A stretch of 64,000 nucleotides of DNA from Tyto alba (GCF_018691265.1 NW_024881295.1:18151904-18215903), one strand, 5' to 3'. Numbered from the stretch's first letter, positions 1 through 57,426 are shown. Numbers and translations are program-made. The notes: generated by a model from the letters alone, not told the origin.

Positions 1-785
1 CCTTGGACTTGAAGAATGTCCTCAATCAGAAATGGAAATCCTTGAGGAACTGACCACCAGACTGTCAAACATTATCAAAAGATTGACTAGGGCATCTCTC
101 AGTTAGGACTGGGTAATCCACTGCATAGGCAGAAACGCACTATCCTTTGAGCAAATTTCAGTACAAGGTGTGGAGATTTCAAAGTACCCATATTAAGAAG
201 GAAATCACAGAAAGGCTCATCAAACCACAGGCACAAGTGAGGGGTTTTTGCAGTTCTGTATCATCTGCGTATGTCAAATGAGAGACTTTGTTCTACAGAC
301 AAAAATGAAATGGATAGGTTGCATTGCTTCAAGAACAATAGGATTTTTAAAAGAAAATGTTTAAGCTTTACCTTTTCAGGTATTCTGAATATCCCCTGAA
401 ATATCTGATAACACAGTGGTTGGCAAAGGAAGGAAAGGAGGGAAGAAAAAAGGCTGAATGATTAACTGCCTTTTGTTTCCAGAATACTTTTCATGTTGTC
501 TACAATTCCTTTGGCTCACAAAAGTCTCAAGACAGACTCTTGCTTTATAGTAATAAAAAATAAAATAAAAATCTTCAGCTGTCCTACCTTCTCTTCTCCA
601 CAATGTATGATGGAATCCAGAGTCACAAACTGCCTGGACTTCACAGGCAAAGGGCATGTCCTAAAGCAGTTCAGTTCATGCCTTCCTGATACCCTGCAGG
701 CAGCCTCTCCCCCAAAGCAAAGAATCTCGCAATATCACTTTGTGTAACATTCTTCACATATTTTGACTTACACTCCCAAAGCACA
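1..785. other. Intergenic sequence at left edge
   Basis: I see no recognisable gene apart from a 34-codon open frame entering from the left edge (plus strand, stop at 104-106). By human synteny the next gene to the left should be TMTC1, but nothing here can be assigned to it. Confidence 0.5.
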
Positions 786-791
786 TTTATT
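786..791 (-). terminator. Candidate distal poly(A) signal of IPO8
   Basis: AATAAA on the minus strand. The following 50 bases are G/T-rich (GTGCTTTGGGAGTGTAAG), as expected for a downstream element. I prefer this site over the one at 1184-1189. Confidence 0.4.
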
Positions 792-1183
792 TCAGACTGT
801 GCACGTGTGGGTTTTGGGGGATTTCTGGGGTTTGAGGTTTTTCAGCTTTTTCCTCAGCTTGATATTCTGCACTCGTCCTGGAGCTGGCCATTTTGATTAA
901 AGATTTTGTTTTGTAATGAAAGCAAAGGAAGTGCCTCAACTTTGAAAGAGAGAGAACAAAAAGAAGCAGCCAAAACACGTGGTGATTCTTATTTTGCTTT
1001 CGAGATTGACAAAATGGCATATGCAATTCAATACCCAGGATCAGTTTTATCTGAAAAAGCAGCTTATCATGTAAGTTAACACTTGCTATGATTATAACCT
1101 ACATAATGCTAGTTTCCTATGCAAAAGCCCCATGGTGCCCATGAGTCACCTTCATACTTTGGTCACTGGTTATCAGCCTTTGC

Positions 1184-1189
1184 TTTATT
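1184..1189 (-). terminator. Candidate proximal poly(A) signal of IPO8
   Basis: AATAAA on the minus strand (TTTATT on plus), about 2.9 kb past the stop codon. Its downstream region is only modestly G/T-rich, so it could be an alternative site or chance. Confidence 0.3.
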
Positions 1190-2414
1190 TTACAATACAT
1201 TCATGATCCTCTGTACTTCCAACAGCAAAGACATCATGCTTGGTTGGCCAATGCTGGTATCTGATATTCCATTATTACCTTGGCTTCAAAGTGAGGCAGT
1301 AATGTACATCTGTGTTACTCTCCCTTTAATGTAGTACAAAGCTGGACACAGCTCAAAAAGAAACCCCTAAAATCCATTACCTATTTATGATCAGGTACAA
1401 ATGGATATTTATCATGTTAAAAGAGAACCATATGTTAAAGTGGAGGCTAGAGCCCAATAAATCTTTTTGGATGAAAACCCTTTTCAAAAAAAAGAATAAA
1501 ATAATTAACATTTACTTTTGCCAGTAGAAACATTTGCTCATGAATCTCCTGGGAAGCGAAGGGCATTTAACCTTTTTACATGCCATCCCCTCAGACATCT
1601 CTGACTCTCACTGCAAAATAGACAACAAAGATTCCCGTCTCCACACTGCTGATTAAACCCCTTGTAAGAAACATCTGGATGAAATTTTCTTGGCAGTTGA
1701 TTTGAAAAGTATACAAGAAGCAGAACTAGGGAGCAGCCGTAGTTCAGCTGAGTGACACAAAGATGATACTATGCAAAAGCAGATTTTTCCTTGAAGACAT
1801 TAATTCCTAAATATTAGCTTGTGACTGTGCAAGCAACCTCATTAGCAAAAGAAAAAGAAATCCCTCTTCTACTCTGCATGTCAGCGTAGAGAAGGCAAAT
1901 GGGCTTTGAAAGAAACCCAAGTCAACAATCTGATTTTTTAAAATAAAATAATAAAGGGCTTTAACAGTTTACCTGCCTAATACTTAACTTCAATTGTCAG
2001 GTAAGAGAGAGGTCATCGATGTCCTTAACTTCCAAAAAACATTTCTTAAACTCGTGAAAGATTTCAAAACTTCTATGGTTTCTGAGAAACTCAAAACAAA
2101 CTGAATATAATGCCTTCCTATCGTCTCAGTCAATACACCCCCAGGCCTAAATCATCAAAAGTGACATATAATTTTTGTGACCTGATGGTCAAAATAAAGG
2201 ATGTCCTAGCCCTCTGCTGCTTGAGCTTAAAAAGCATGTCTAATGCAGCTCAATATATTGTTCCCTTTTGGGAATACAGACCCTGGAATTCTCAGTTTTC
2301 CATATGTATTACAGACCTAAAAGTGAGAAATTTTCACTCTTGCTATTAAGTGAGTAGCAGCAGTGAAAAACCTACGCGAACCAGGCCAACTGTACTCTAC
2401 AGCTGCTGTGTGGG

Positions 2415-2437
2415 AAAAAAAAAAAAAAAAAAAAAAA
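2415..2437. repeat. Poly(A) run, 23 bases
   Basis: Uninterrupted A run on the plus strand inside the presumed IPO8 3'UTR (U run in the transcript). Confidence 0.95.
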
Positions 2438-4104
2438 CCACCAAAAAACAAACCAGCAGCAGCAGAGAACAGCACTGGAGGGAGTCTGACACAAAGGCTC
2501 GGGAAAAAGGAAAGCAGTGGGGAACCTTCTGCTTCACAGCTTCCAGGCCAAGGAAATTCCAGGGGATGTGGCAAGGAACAGACACTTTGGCCTTTTCCAG
2601 AAGTCAAGGCATAGAGGGCTCCAGATTTATCAGACTGAATTATAATTACTCGGACATATGAAAAATGAAAGCTTCAGCACAGTGCAGGGCCAGCAATCTG
2701 CAATTCACTACACTTGTTGAAAATGTGATGGGTTTGGGAAGAGCTTTGAGTTTTCATCTGGGGCACTGCTCTAAAGAAATACATTATCAGTATGTGCTTA
2801 AAATTGCTTGGTAAATATTTTTAAGTCATAAAGAAATTAACACATAGAGACAAAATCTGGTCTAAACATTTTATCTCCAATCCAAACTTCACATTCTAAA
2901 GCACCCCTACTTTGGCTACACCACTGTGATCCCAATAGATCTAAAGCAGGGCACTTATTCAAATTAGTCCTGCTATCAGTTTCTCACTAAATGAACATAT
3001 TCACAAACACCTTGTTATATGTGTCTCATTTTATGAGAAACTAGTCTTCAAAATTTAGGAAAAAATCTGGCAGATAATGAAATTTCAGCACGGGACAAGA
3101 ACAGCCAAATGGAATGCAGACCAGAAATTCAATCACAGAAGTGTAAAAGTACGAAGAAGTAAGTTTGGAGCTGTTTTTCTTCTATCAAGATAAACAAAAT
3201 ATTGTAAATATTTTGTACCACATTATTCAGTACTACCACTGGAATGGTAATGAATGAATAAAACCAGAAAGGTTTATAGAATCCCAAGTAAAATCCAATA
3301 TTCATCAAAAATAGTGGAAATAAAAAGTTGTCATGTAGAACATCTACATGCGAGGGACACACCGCTTGTCCAGGCAGGAGGTAATATCAATGCAGATTTA
3401 GGGTAGCCACCTGCCATGCGTGCCAACATAACTCAAGTGAGTTGATTTTATGGCTAACAGCAATAATTTAAGACTACTACATCAAGGGAAAATCTGCAAT
3501 TTTTTTAAGACCCTTTGATGTAACCAGTGTATGCTTTGCAACTCCAACAGACACCTCCCTCTATACATTTGGTCTGCACCAAATAGGGAAGATGAGATAA
3601 TATTCTGAACGCAGCAATGTGTATGCAATCAACATACAATTAAACTGAGTAGTAAAAAGCAGGTGACTGGAAAACATGGAACCAAGGCTTACAGTGTATC
3701 AAGAAATGTCCTTACACTTAAAAAATTATAATGCACTCCAAAATCCATTTGTTCAGGCAATCCATGTACAACAGAAGGCACTGTTATCCATATGAATCTA
3801 TCAATTCTGCACAGCAAAAACCTGAGAAGTGCAACTCAATTAGATGCAGCCTGGCCCCTCCCAGTCATTCAGGTTCCTTGAGGACAAATGTTTCCTTTCA
3901 GTCCATCAAATTATAAAAACACCACAAGAATTTGTACATTACAGTAGCTGGTTAGAAAGAGCATTCTGGTGGGGGAAGCACACTGCTATTTTCCAGAAAA
4001 CCTTCAGCAGCATTAAAATACCCTCCCCTATTACTCAGAAGTCACGATGATTTCAAGAAAATGTAATGATGAGAGCCTTCCCATTGACCTTTGTAGTTGA
4101 TCCT

Positions 4105-49022
<44,918 letters not shown>

Positions 49023-49229
49023 CTTGTTGTACGGCTACAAAGTCAGCCGGGGTTGGCTCGCAGGGGGCGGGTCTAAAGGGGTGGTCTCCAGGGTGTGGTT
49101 TCGTGGGGGCGGCCATGTCGCGGTACGGAAACGCGAGGGGTGGAGACCGCCCGCGCCCCGCTCCCTGAGGGAGGGAGCGCCCGGGGTCACCTCCCCCCTG
49201 CTCCCTCCTCGGAGACACCGCTGATTAAA

Positions 49230-51325
49230 AAGCCGTCGCTGTCATCGCGATGGAGGGGAAACCGGAGCCCTGCGGCACAGGACCCCGGCAGGGAGCAGGC
49301 CCGGGCAGCCGGGGGATGGCTGGGCTAGGGACGGGTAGGCCGGGGCCCAGCGCTGCCGCAGCTGTGTTGAAGTGCCTCTGCCCCTCGCTGCTCGGTGGCC
49401 TCTTTCGGTACCTCACGGTGAGCGGCATCCCTGGCTAAGGCACACCAGTCCCGAAGGCATCTGGTTGCCCCACTCACGGGATGTTTCCAGACCCGCTGCG
49501 CCATCTGTCTTTGCCAGCACATAATCTTACTGCACCTAAGAAACAAAACGACAAAAATACCCTAAACAAAAACAAAAAGGCCTATTTTTTACTTCTTAAT
49601 AGTTTGCTCCTTTTTTTCTAGTAGCTTTCCAGCTTGTGTACCAGTCTTGATTGTTCTGTATCTGCTATCATGTGAGTTGTTTGCACGAGTGACAACACCA
49701 AGGCTGGATGGCGGAAAGGTCAGTTCTGTGGTGGAGAACCAACATCACTCGCAGTTATCCAGGTACCTAAGGTATGTGCAGCTGGACAAGAAAGACTTCC
49801 AACATCCAGGGAGATGGAAATTTGCTGCGAGGAGCTTGCTAAAGTGTGCAGTTGGGACGTATATCATAATTCCTGCAATGCTTCTGAGCATGTTTCTTTG
49901 TGATCCTTGTCCTTATCATTTTGTAGATTAGTAGACCCTGAGACTGGTTTGCTTATCGTAATGGTGTTTGTGTGTGCAAGTGGGTGGACAGTGCTTACCA
50001 CTCAGGTTGTCAGGAATATATAAACGCCAGTTCCAACTGCAAGAATTTGCCCCACTGTGATTTGCCACTTTTGTCCTGTTTTTCCCCTTAAATCCTAAAA
50101 CATGCAGGTGAACCAAAGGAAGATTTAAACATCTGTGCAGGTATAAGATGACTATTAAAGGTGCAGTTTACAGACCAACAGCATACCAGAAAAACCTCAT
50201 GACTAATACGATCTTAGCCAAATCCTTTGGCTAACTCTGCAGGTGATGTTTTACATAATATATACAAACCAGAGATGTATTATTAACTGGCAGAAAGAAC
50301 AGAAAGACTATTTGCTGTGTTTTGGAAGAGTCAAACACAAGGACAATTAAAAGATTATCCCATTATATAGATGCCTTAAGAATACAATTGGACAATATGT
50401 CATTTGTTCATTGCAATTATAGTGTAAAATGTCATTTCTCATTACTGCTCCTCAGTTAAGAAAACAGCAGTACTTCCCTCACCTTCCATATTACCTGACC
50501 TATACTGAAGAAGACTCTTCTTAACAATGCTGAATGCACAGGAGTGCCATCTATGGTGGGGAACCCCTACTCTAACCAAGGGGACTGTGTGGTAATGCTT
50601 GCCATGACATCTTTACTGACACTAAATAACTTCAGCTCCTAAGCTGTTTAACAGGCAAATGTTAAAGCAGCTAATACTATACTGATTGCATACAAAAAAA
50701 TTGTCCCTCAATAAGTTTGCCTATACTCAGAAAAGGATCTAGCTATAAAAATGAATTACACCTATCTAGCATTTGGAGGTTGTGCGCTCTCATGTGGCTT
50801 TCATCACTTTTTGAAGTGGTGCAAACACCTGATCGTTATCACTCAAGAACTGTCTGTTCTCCAGTAATGCATCTCTACAGCATCTAGCAAGAAATTGTAG
50901 ATACCTTCATTCACCTTTTCATTTCTTCTTAGAAGCAGGCAAGAGTGTGTTATCATAAAATATAAACAAAAAACTACGTAAGTGTAAAAAGTATATATTG
51001 TTAATTATGGTAATTCTTTGTCATTTTTCCATTTTGGTTGAGATAGTAAATAAGACTAGTCCAATGAAAACTGCCCATTTTAAAGATCTTGGATCATGTA
51101 TCATACTAAAACCAGATTACCTCAAAGGATTTATAGTGTTCTATCTCTACTTCCTTTTCCTAAATTAGCATGTTATGGACATTTTAAAAGCTGCTCTGTT
51201 TTATTATGTTCCTGTGTATTCATTTGTGGTAGGTGAACTTAAAAGTTATGAAATTTATTAATTGAAGAACCTTAGTCTTGTGGATCTGGTGATGTAAAAC
51301 ATCAATAAAGAGTAATATATGCTTA
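49230..51325 (+). ncRNA. Possible divergent transcript from the IPO8 promoter
   Basis: Inference from signals only. On the plus strand there is a good donor (CACG then GTGAGC at 49418), an acceptor with strong pyrimidine tract (TTTTTTTCTAG ending at 49620), and AATAAA at 51304-51309. This outlines a two-exon RNA divergent from IPO8. The 56-codon frame from the ATG at 49250 reaches a stop immediately after this splice; a second frame (49647-49931, 94 codons) is unrecognised. A noncoding promoter-divergent RNA is therefore the more likely reading. Confidence 0.25.
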
Positions 51326-52866
51326 AAACCTATTCTAACATCTTCTTCAAATGTTTTTCATAATTTTACTGGACTTCAAATGGAACTTTTAACACACAAC
51401 ATTCACTAAAGAAAGAAGCGGAAAATATTTTACACCTAAGATTTTGCTTTTAAGACCCGCTTTTTGTGCACACAGCCATCCATGAGGCAATGCCAGCAAG
51501 TCTCTAAATGGAGTAACAGCCAGTTCAACAATGCTTATTTCCTTTGTAACATGTCAGCAGTGATTTAGTTGTGGAAGTATTGTTGCAAGCATTTTAGTGT
51601 ACCTATGCACTGGCTTTGATGTATGCCTGATACTTCTTTCTATAAACATGAACCTCCATAGATACCAGTGGCCATATTATTCTAAAAGTAAGTTTAGTCA
51701 TTAATTGAAATATTCTGTGTAACCTCAGAAACTTCAGGATGAAAGTAACTACTTATAAGGAAGAACTTGTATGCCTTTTGGTTAGACCAAAGATTCTCTT
51801 TATATTTTGGGCTTTATCTGCTTCAAAATAATGGATCTGGAACTGAATTAGAATGTTGTTTGGGTTTTTTTAATTCTGTTTTGCTACTCTGCAAATTCTG
51901 CGATTTTATTGTCAGCTATCTAACACTGCTGGTAAGAGAAGACACAATGTGAAACGGACAAGAAACTAAAAAACAAGTAAATGAAATCCAAGTTGCACCA
52001 GCTTGCAAGTACAGAAAAAAAGGATGTGAATAAAAGGGAGATGGGGAGATAAGGGAAAGCAAAGATACTTTTTTTAAAGCTCCAGAACTTTCCAGGTGCA
52101 TAATAACAACAGTTCTAAGTATTTAGAACAAGCAATCATATTTTTAAACTCAGTTACTGAAACCAAGGATTTTTAAAGCAACGTTGGTTTGATCTCAACA
52201 AAAATCAGACCAAGTTCCTGTCAGAGTTGCTATCAAGATAACCTGATTAAGTTCAAGAACTTTGGGAGGTGGAGAAGAACTAAAAAAGCCTTACATATTG
52301 CAGGTTACTTAGAATTAGTCCTTTGACTGTTGGTTGTTTTGAAATGCAGGTAGTGATTTAGCTGCATGCTACATGTAACATACTTTCTGCTGCTATAGAA
52401 CAACTGCTCTGTTATGCCAACCAAATTCCTTTAAGATAGCATCTGGTTGTAAGTTGTAGTTAAGAAGAGATACTCGTGGAAAAGTATGAGAAAGACAACA
52501 ACGATCCTTTGCGTGACGTGCTACAAGCTAAAAGTAATCCACTGCTTTCAATATAGGGTTTACTTCATTGCAGTAAACTAATGACAAAGTGATGGGATCT
52601 GTACTTAGCATAAAGCCTTAACTCTGTATCAACCACAGCTCTTACTCATCTAAGACCCAAACAGTCCAAAAGCTGGATGAACTAGTACTCTCCAGCCAAA
52701 TTAGTACTTCACAATATTCTTTTTTTTTTCCAAGTACAAAACCACCTGGAAATGTTCAATCAGCAGATACAAATTTATAAGCTTTTTCATTCTTAGCAGA
52801 ATTGTTTATAGTTGGGATGCAAGACACAAAATTAAGTTGATCAGAGACTTGTAAACAAGTGCATAA

Positions 52867-53177
52867 CTAGAGTTCACTCATTTTTATCTGCTTATGGCAC
52901 AGTACATCTCCAATTAGAATACACAATAGACTTTTCATGTCCTCCACAAACTTAATTTTCTCAAAAGACTTGAATAGATTTGATAAAAGAGCAGCAGATA
53001 AATGTATGCCAGGCCTCCAGATACAAGACTGATGAGAGTTGAAATTCCGAAGCCGTTTTCCCCACTGACTGTTTTGTTGGAGCAGCTGTAGATAACTTAG
53101 AGCAGTCAGGGAGGAAAAGGTGCATAAACTGACCCAGTACAGCAGAACAGTGACCTTGTCTGCACCACCACTGTAAT
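52867..53177 (-). other. Unidentified exon-like open frame
   Basis: Minus-strand frame of 102 codons plus TAG, lacking an early ATG and preceded by a strong acceptor (CCTCCCTCCTGCAG). It begins (D)YSGGADKVTVLLYWV and is hydrophobic at its start. A second strong acceptor (TTATCTACAG) inside it opens another frame containing FGISTLISLVSGGLAYIYLL, which looks like a membrane segment and stops after a short basic tail. I do not recognise either. It could be the last exon of an unannotated gene or a chance open stretch. Confidence 0.2.
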
Positions 53178-53318
53178 CTGCAGGAGGGAGGTTTCCTTAG
53201 CTGCAGGAAGTCAGCCACAACAATTCTGGTAGATCGTTCATGGTCTCCTCTCACTTCCATAACCTAGAAAAAACACAAAAGTCACAAGCCCATTAGTATT
53301 TTGAAAACTTTTAAGAAA

Positions 53319-53323
53319 CCCTC
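53319..53323. repeat. Left target-site duplication CCCTC
   Basis: Five bases immediately before the LTR terminus, identical to 53914-53918. Confidence 0.85.
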
Positions 53324-53913
53324 TGTCACGATTGAGCTCCACGAGTAGGGCAGCTCAGCACCCCACAGCCACTCGCTTGCTCCCTCCCAGCGGGGCAAGG
53401 GAGAGAATTGGAAGGGCAAAAGTGAGAAAATTCATGGGTTGAGATGAAGACAGTTTAATAGGCAAAGCAACAGCTGCACGCTTCAAGCTAAGCAGAATAA
53501 GGAATTCACTCACTGCTTCCCATCGGCAGGCAGGTGCTCAGCTGTTTTCAGGAGAGCGGGGCTTCGTGCTTAACTTGGGGTGTCAGATGCCATAACTCAA
53601 GCGTCCCCTCCTTTCTCCTTCTTCCCCCAGCTTGTGTTGCTGAGCACAACATCGTACAGGCTGGGGTACCCCTTTGGTCCGTTGGGGTCAGTGGTCCCGG
53701 CTGTGTCCCCTCCCATCTCCTTGTGCACCCCCAGCCTGCTCGCTGTCAGGGCAGCACGAGAACCAGGAAAGGCCTTGAGGCTGGGTAAGCACTGCCTAGT
53801 ACTAACTAAACCATCCCTCTGTTATCAACAGTATTTTGGTCACTAATCCAGAACATAGCAGCACACTAGCTACTCTGATGAAAATTAACTCTATGCAAGC
53901 CAAAACCAGTACA
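53324..53913 (-). mobile_element. Solo LTR of an avian endogenous retrovirus
   Basis: A 590-bp element with TGT...ACA termini and perfect 5-bp direct repeats CCCTC at 53319-53323 and 53914-53918. Read on the minus strand it begins TGTACTGGTTTTGGCT and contains CCTATTAAACTGTCTT near its 3' part, which I recognise from memory as an LTR family widespread in birds. A 5-bp duplication fits ERVL- or ERVK-type integration. There is no internal gag, pol or env beside it, so it arose by LTR-LTR recombination. It is GC-richer than its surroundings. Recent enough to keep intact termini and duplication. Confidence 0.9.
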
Positions 53914-53918
53914 CCCTC
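53914..53918. repeat. Right target-site duplication CCCTC
   Basis: Five bases immediately after the LTR terminus, identical to 53319-53323. Confidence 0.85.
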
Positions 53919-56900
53919 CCAGTTCATGGTAGTTCCAGTATTTCACTGAACTCAGAGAAGGAAACATGGAAATTCACTCACTCCAAATCAAAACCTAGTG
54001 TTAGTTCCTTACCCTTATAGTTCATCTTCAGCAGGCTACACAAGATAACTAAACTGGAGAGAATTTAGGTGGTATCTATTTGCATAGCAAAGGCAGCAAT
54101 AGGAAGTTAGCAGAACTATGATGCCCCTTTGTGTGTTTTAATTAGACCAAATTGTCATCCTTATGTAGTTAAAAGCATAAAACAATTCAAGCAATTTCAT
54201 TTAACAGCTACTGAGGAAAAAAGTATTGGCAGACAGTAGTCACATGAAGTCTTTACTAGTGTTACCTCAAATATTTTCAAATTGTGAAACTTACCTGTTA
54301 AATGCTTTGCTCAGAAGCAGAATATGGATCTAGGTCTTTAGTCTGGATATAGTGAGGTAGAGAAAATTTGTGTCCGTAAATAATGCACTGAAATACTCTG
54401 AAGTACTTTGAGAAGCTTTCAAAAATAAGCATTAATCTAGAAGCATAAAGAATGAAATATCAATATCCTAGTGTTTATCACTGTAGGAAATCATATGAAG
54501 TCATGTTTTAGAAGTTTAGAATAGCAATTTTCCACCAGGGGATTTTGAGCAGCTATTAGTGTGGAAGAAAAGGTGCTTTGCTCAGTCTTTTGCGGTATTT
54601 TTTTAAACATAGCCTTAGCATTTAAGGTATAGTACTAGCCTTTTGAATTGCATCTAGTCTGATAACTATTTCATGACAGTGCCAATTCAATTGTATTTAT
54701 ATTCCTTTTTGGAACAGAGGTTAACTAGACACGTATTCACAGCTCTGACTAGAAACACAGTGAAAACCAATAGTTGTAGCTAAGAAGGTAGTGTGAGAAA
54801 TGTATAGAATAAAATCAATCATATTCCCTGGGAAGAGAATTTTCCAAGTTGGTTTTCCTTTTTTAATAACATATCAGGGAAGAAACACATTTTATTTTAA
54901 AGTAGCTGGTACTGTAGAGGTATTTCCAATTCAGGCTGATAAAGCCTATAAAAATAGGAAGTTTTATAAAGCCATCCATTATATGATTTACAGTCAAGTT
55001 TACTATAGAAGAATGATATGATAATTAGGCTTCATGTTTCATCATATCTGCACACTTGTGGCTGTGACAGTGTGTACTCCTTTAGTTCGGAATTTCAAAA
55101 TCCATCTTCTACAGATGGATAACCAGTTTTGCCATAAAGACATTTACCTAATATCTTAAATGTATGCAAGCTGGAGATACGTAAAAGCACTTGCTAGGTC
55201 TGCCAGTGAGAAGATTAGCCTCAAACAAATGGTAACGTGTTCCAGACTTGAACTGGAGCATTAGAAAGCAACATGTGCTTCCTGTATTCACAGTAATCAT
55301 GTTGGAGGTCACCAAAGGTTGAGCAATGCTTAGAAGTACTGATAACTTATTTTTAAAACGTATGAAATCCATCATACAAATACACATAATAAACCCAAGT
55401 AGGATAAGCTGCATGCTAAATGAAGAAGCCTGCCCAAAGGCAGGCTGAAGTGCAAGGGATCCCCTGCTATACGCCTAATAGAGCTCATTTATTTACTAGT
55501 CCCTGTATAGGCAGCCCAGGAGAGAGGTGACTGTCTAAAAAAAATAAAATCTAGATTTGCAGGTCTGTTAGACTTCATTGCCTTTTTGTCTGTCCACTGC
55601 TGCAAAGCTAGTGCAAGCTGAAAGTTATCCTTAAGGCCTATCTACCCTATTCCCACACAAGGAGAATTAACAGTCTAAGAAAAAAAAAAAAAAGTGCTCA
55701 ACTCCTGCCACTTACCCTCTACTGAGGGTGTTCTAGAAATAAGCCTCATTATTGGCTAAAGTCCAAAATAGCATGTTTACAAACTACAGGTTTAGTATTC
55801 AGTAGCTAAGACTTGACATTTTTGTCTGGGATGGTAAAAATTAGGTGCCCTAAAGCTTTATCCTACCTAGACTTTTCATCTCAGAAGTTGCCAAAGAAAC
55901 TAAAGATCTGAAATATGATCACCCTCTAAAAATCTATATGAAAAAGAAATCTAGGCTTAGAGCAAACCCAAGATCCTTATGCCAGTAACTTCTTGAAGTC
56001 ATGCCAGACAACTTGTTTCTGCATCTGCATGGTAGCAGGGGAGATCTGTTTGAAGTTGGAAACAGTGAAACTGGTTACTAAGAAACAGTAACTTAACATC
56101 AGGTCTGAAGTTTATTCCATTTAGATTTTTACTTTTATTTAAATAAGCAGGTAACTTTTTGCTTCACATATTTCTAGTTCATCCTTAGACTAGTCAGGCT
56201 TTTGTACTAGCAACCTGAGTACGCTCAGATAAAGTACTTCCTACTGCTAAAACAAGCTACTGAAGCTTTTAAAAGTAGAAAGAGCCAGTGACCTACGGTC
56301 TTCATACTAGATCATACTTCCATTTTAAACATTGAAACATGTCCTAGTATTTGACATGCTGCAGCTTAGACAAGGACATAGATCATGGCTTCTCAGTGCT
56401 CAGGCCACAAGAGACTGAAGACTGTCATACAGCCTATTAGCTGTAAGAAGGGAATTTCCTAAATGCTTCCTAGCATTTGTATTCAAGGTTCAATTCAAAA
56501 TACAAGCATCAGGCTTGAACTATAAAACCCAAGTTCCTCAGTCGTTCTCTGAATGGAGGAGATAACTTGCATTAGTCTGAATCAAATCCCATAGGGGAGG
56601 GAAGCCATATACAATTGTTTGACAAGGGTCAGTTTTAACTTTAAAATATGTTGCAGCTGAATGAAAGTGTGAGACAGCACTTCAGTGACTGTTTTGAGGT
56701 TTATGAATTTCAACTGCATCACCACTGAAGGACAGGTGATATGATGGAGCTAAATTTTGACAGGATATGCATTTAAAGTAGTCCTAATGAAGTATGTAGC
56801 ATTTCACTTCTAATTCATTGACCTTTTGGTTAAAAAAGCAAGCAGGTATGTAACTAAATCTTGAATTAATTTTGATCAAGGAAACACTCTTGAGAATGAC

Positions 56901-57070
56901 ATCAAGCAATAACCAACCAACCAAACAAGTAATCCCATTTAAATAATACAGTTTACCCTAAATTATTATTGAAACTTGAAGACCAGTTCTATGTAATAAT
57001 ATGCATGCACATACCACATTAGGAATAAGTTCAGTTTGTTATATTTTAAAAATAAAGACCACTGGCAAGA
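53919..57070. other. IPO8-CAPRIN2 spacer, CAPRIN2 side
   Basis: AT-rich, with short A runs (for example about 55680-55693). I found no recognised gene, RNA or mobile element. It lies downstream of the CAPRIN2 poly(A) signal. Confidence 0.6.
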
Positions 57071-57097
57071 TTAATACTAAAATGCATATTAACTTGT

Positions 57098-57103
57098 TTT
57101 ATT
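57098..57103 (-). terminator. CAPRIN2: CAPRIN2 poly(A) signal AATAAA
   Basis: Canonical hexamer on the minus strand 324 nt after the stop codon. It is the first AATAAA downstream of the coding region. Confidence 0.75.
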
Positions 57104-57426
57104 GAGGCACAACAAGGCATTGTGAATAGCCCATACTTGAGGCAATCAATAGTGTAGTAAGCTGGACATTAATACAGTTTAGGGTAAGTGCAAACAATAT
57201 ACATTCACAGCTTTACTAGCAAGGCTACATCACAACTGATAAAGTGCCAAATTAGTGCTGATTCAGTACCCCAACTCCATGATTTCACCTTGCACAACAG
57301 GACCATCATTTCCCCCAATAATGGAACCACATATCTTCTATAAAGTCAGTAGTAAGTGCAAAGCTAGTCCCACCCCCCTCCACCAAGGTGTTTGGAGCAG
57401 CTCTTTTGTAAACATCGCACTGGATT
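57098..57426 (-). other. CAPRIN2: CAPRIN2 3'UTR
   Basis: From the stop codon to the first AATAAA, about 330 nt, so a compact 3'UTR. The cleavage site is expected some 10-30 nt beyond the signal. Confidence 0.7.

Larger units (their letters stand above)
786..4104 (-). other. IPO8: IPO8 3'UTR, extent uncertain
   Basis: Sequence downstream of the IPO8 stop, without a coding exon that I can recognise. The two AATAAA hexamers on the minus strand lie at 1184-1189 and 786-791, so the 3'UTR would be about 2.9 to 3.3 kb. The interval includes a 23-base A run at 2415-2437. The stop codon is certain; the 3' end is inferred only from the hexamers. Confidence 0.5.
49450..53323. other. IPO8-CAPRIN2 spacer, IPO8 side
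   Basis: AT-rich sequence without recognised coding homology. It includes the possible divergent RNA (to about 51.3 kb) and, at 52867-53177 on the minus strand, an exon-like open frame described among the findings. Confidence 0.6.

Noticed and set aside
55148..55414. 88-codon minus frame followed by GTAAAT, considered as an Ig-like exon partner for the open frame at 52867-53177.
   Set aside because: The residue pattern does not give a convincing Ig fold and no acceptor or linking evidence was found.
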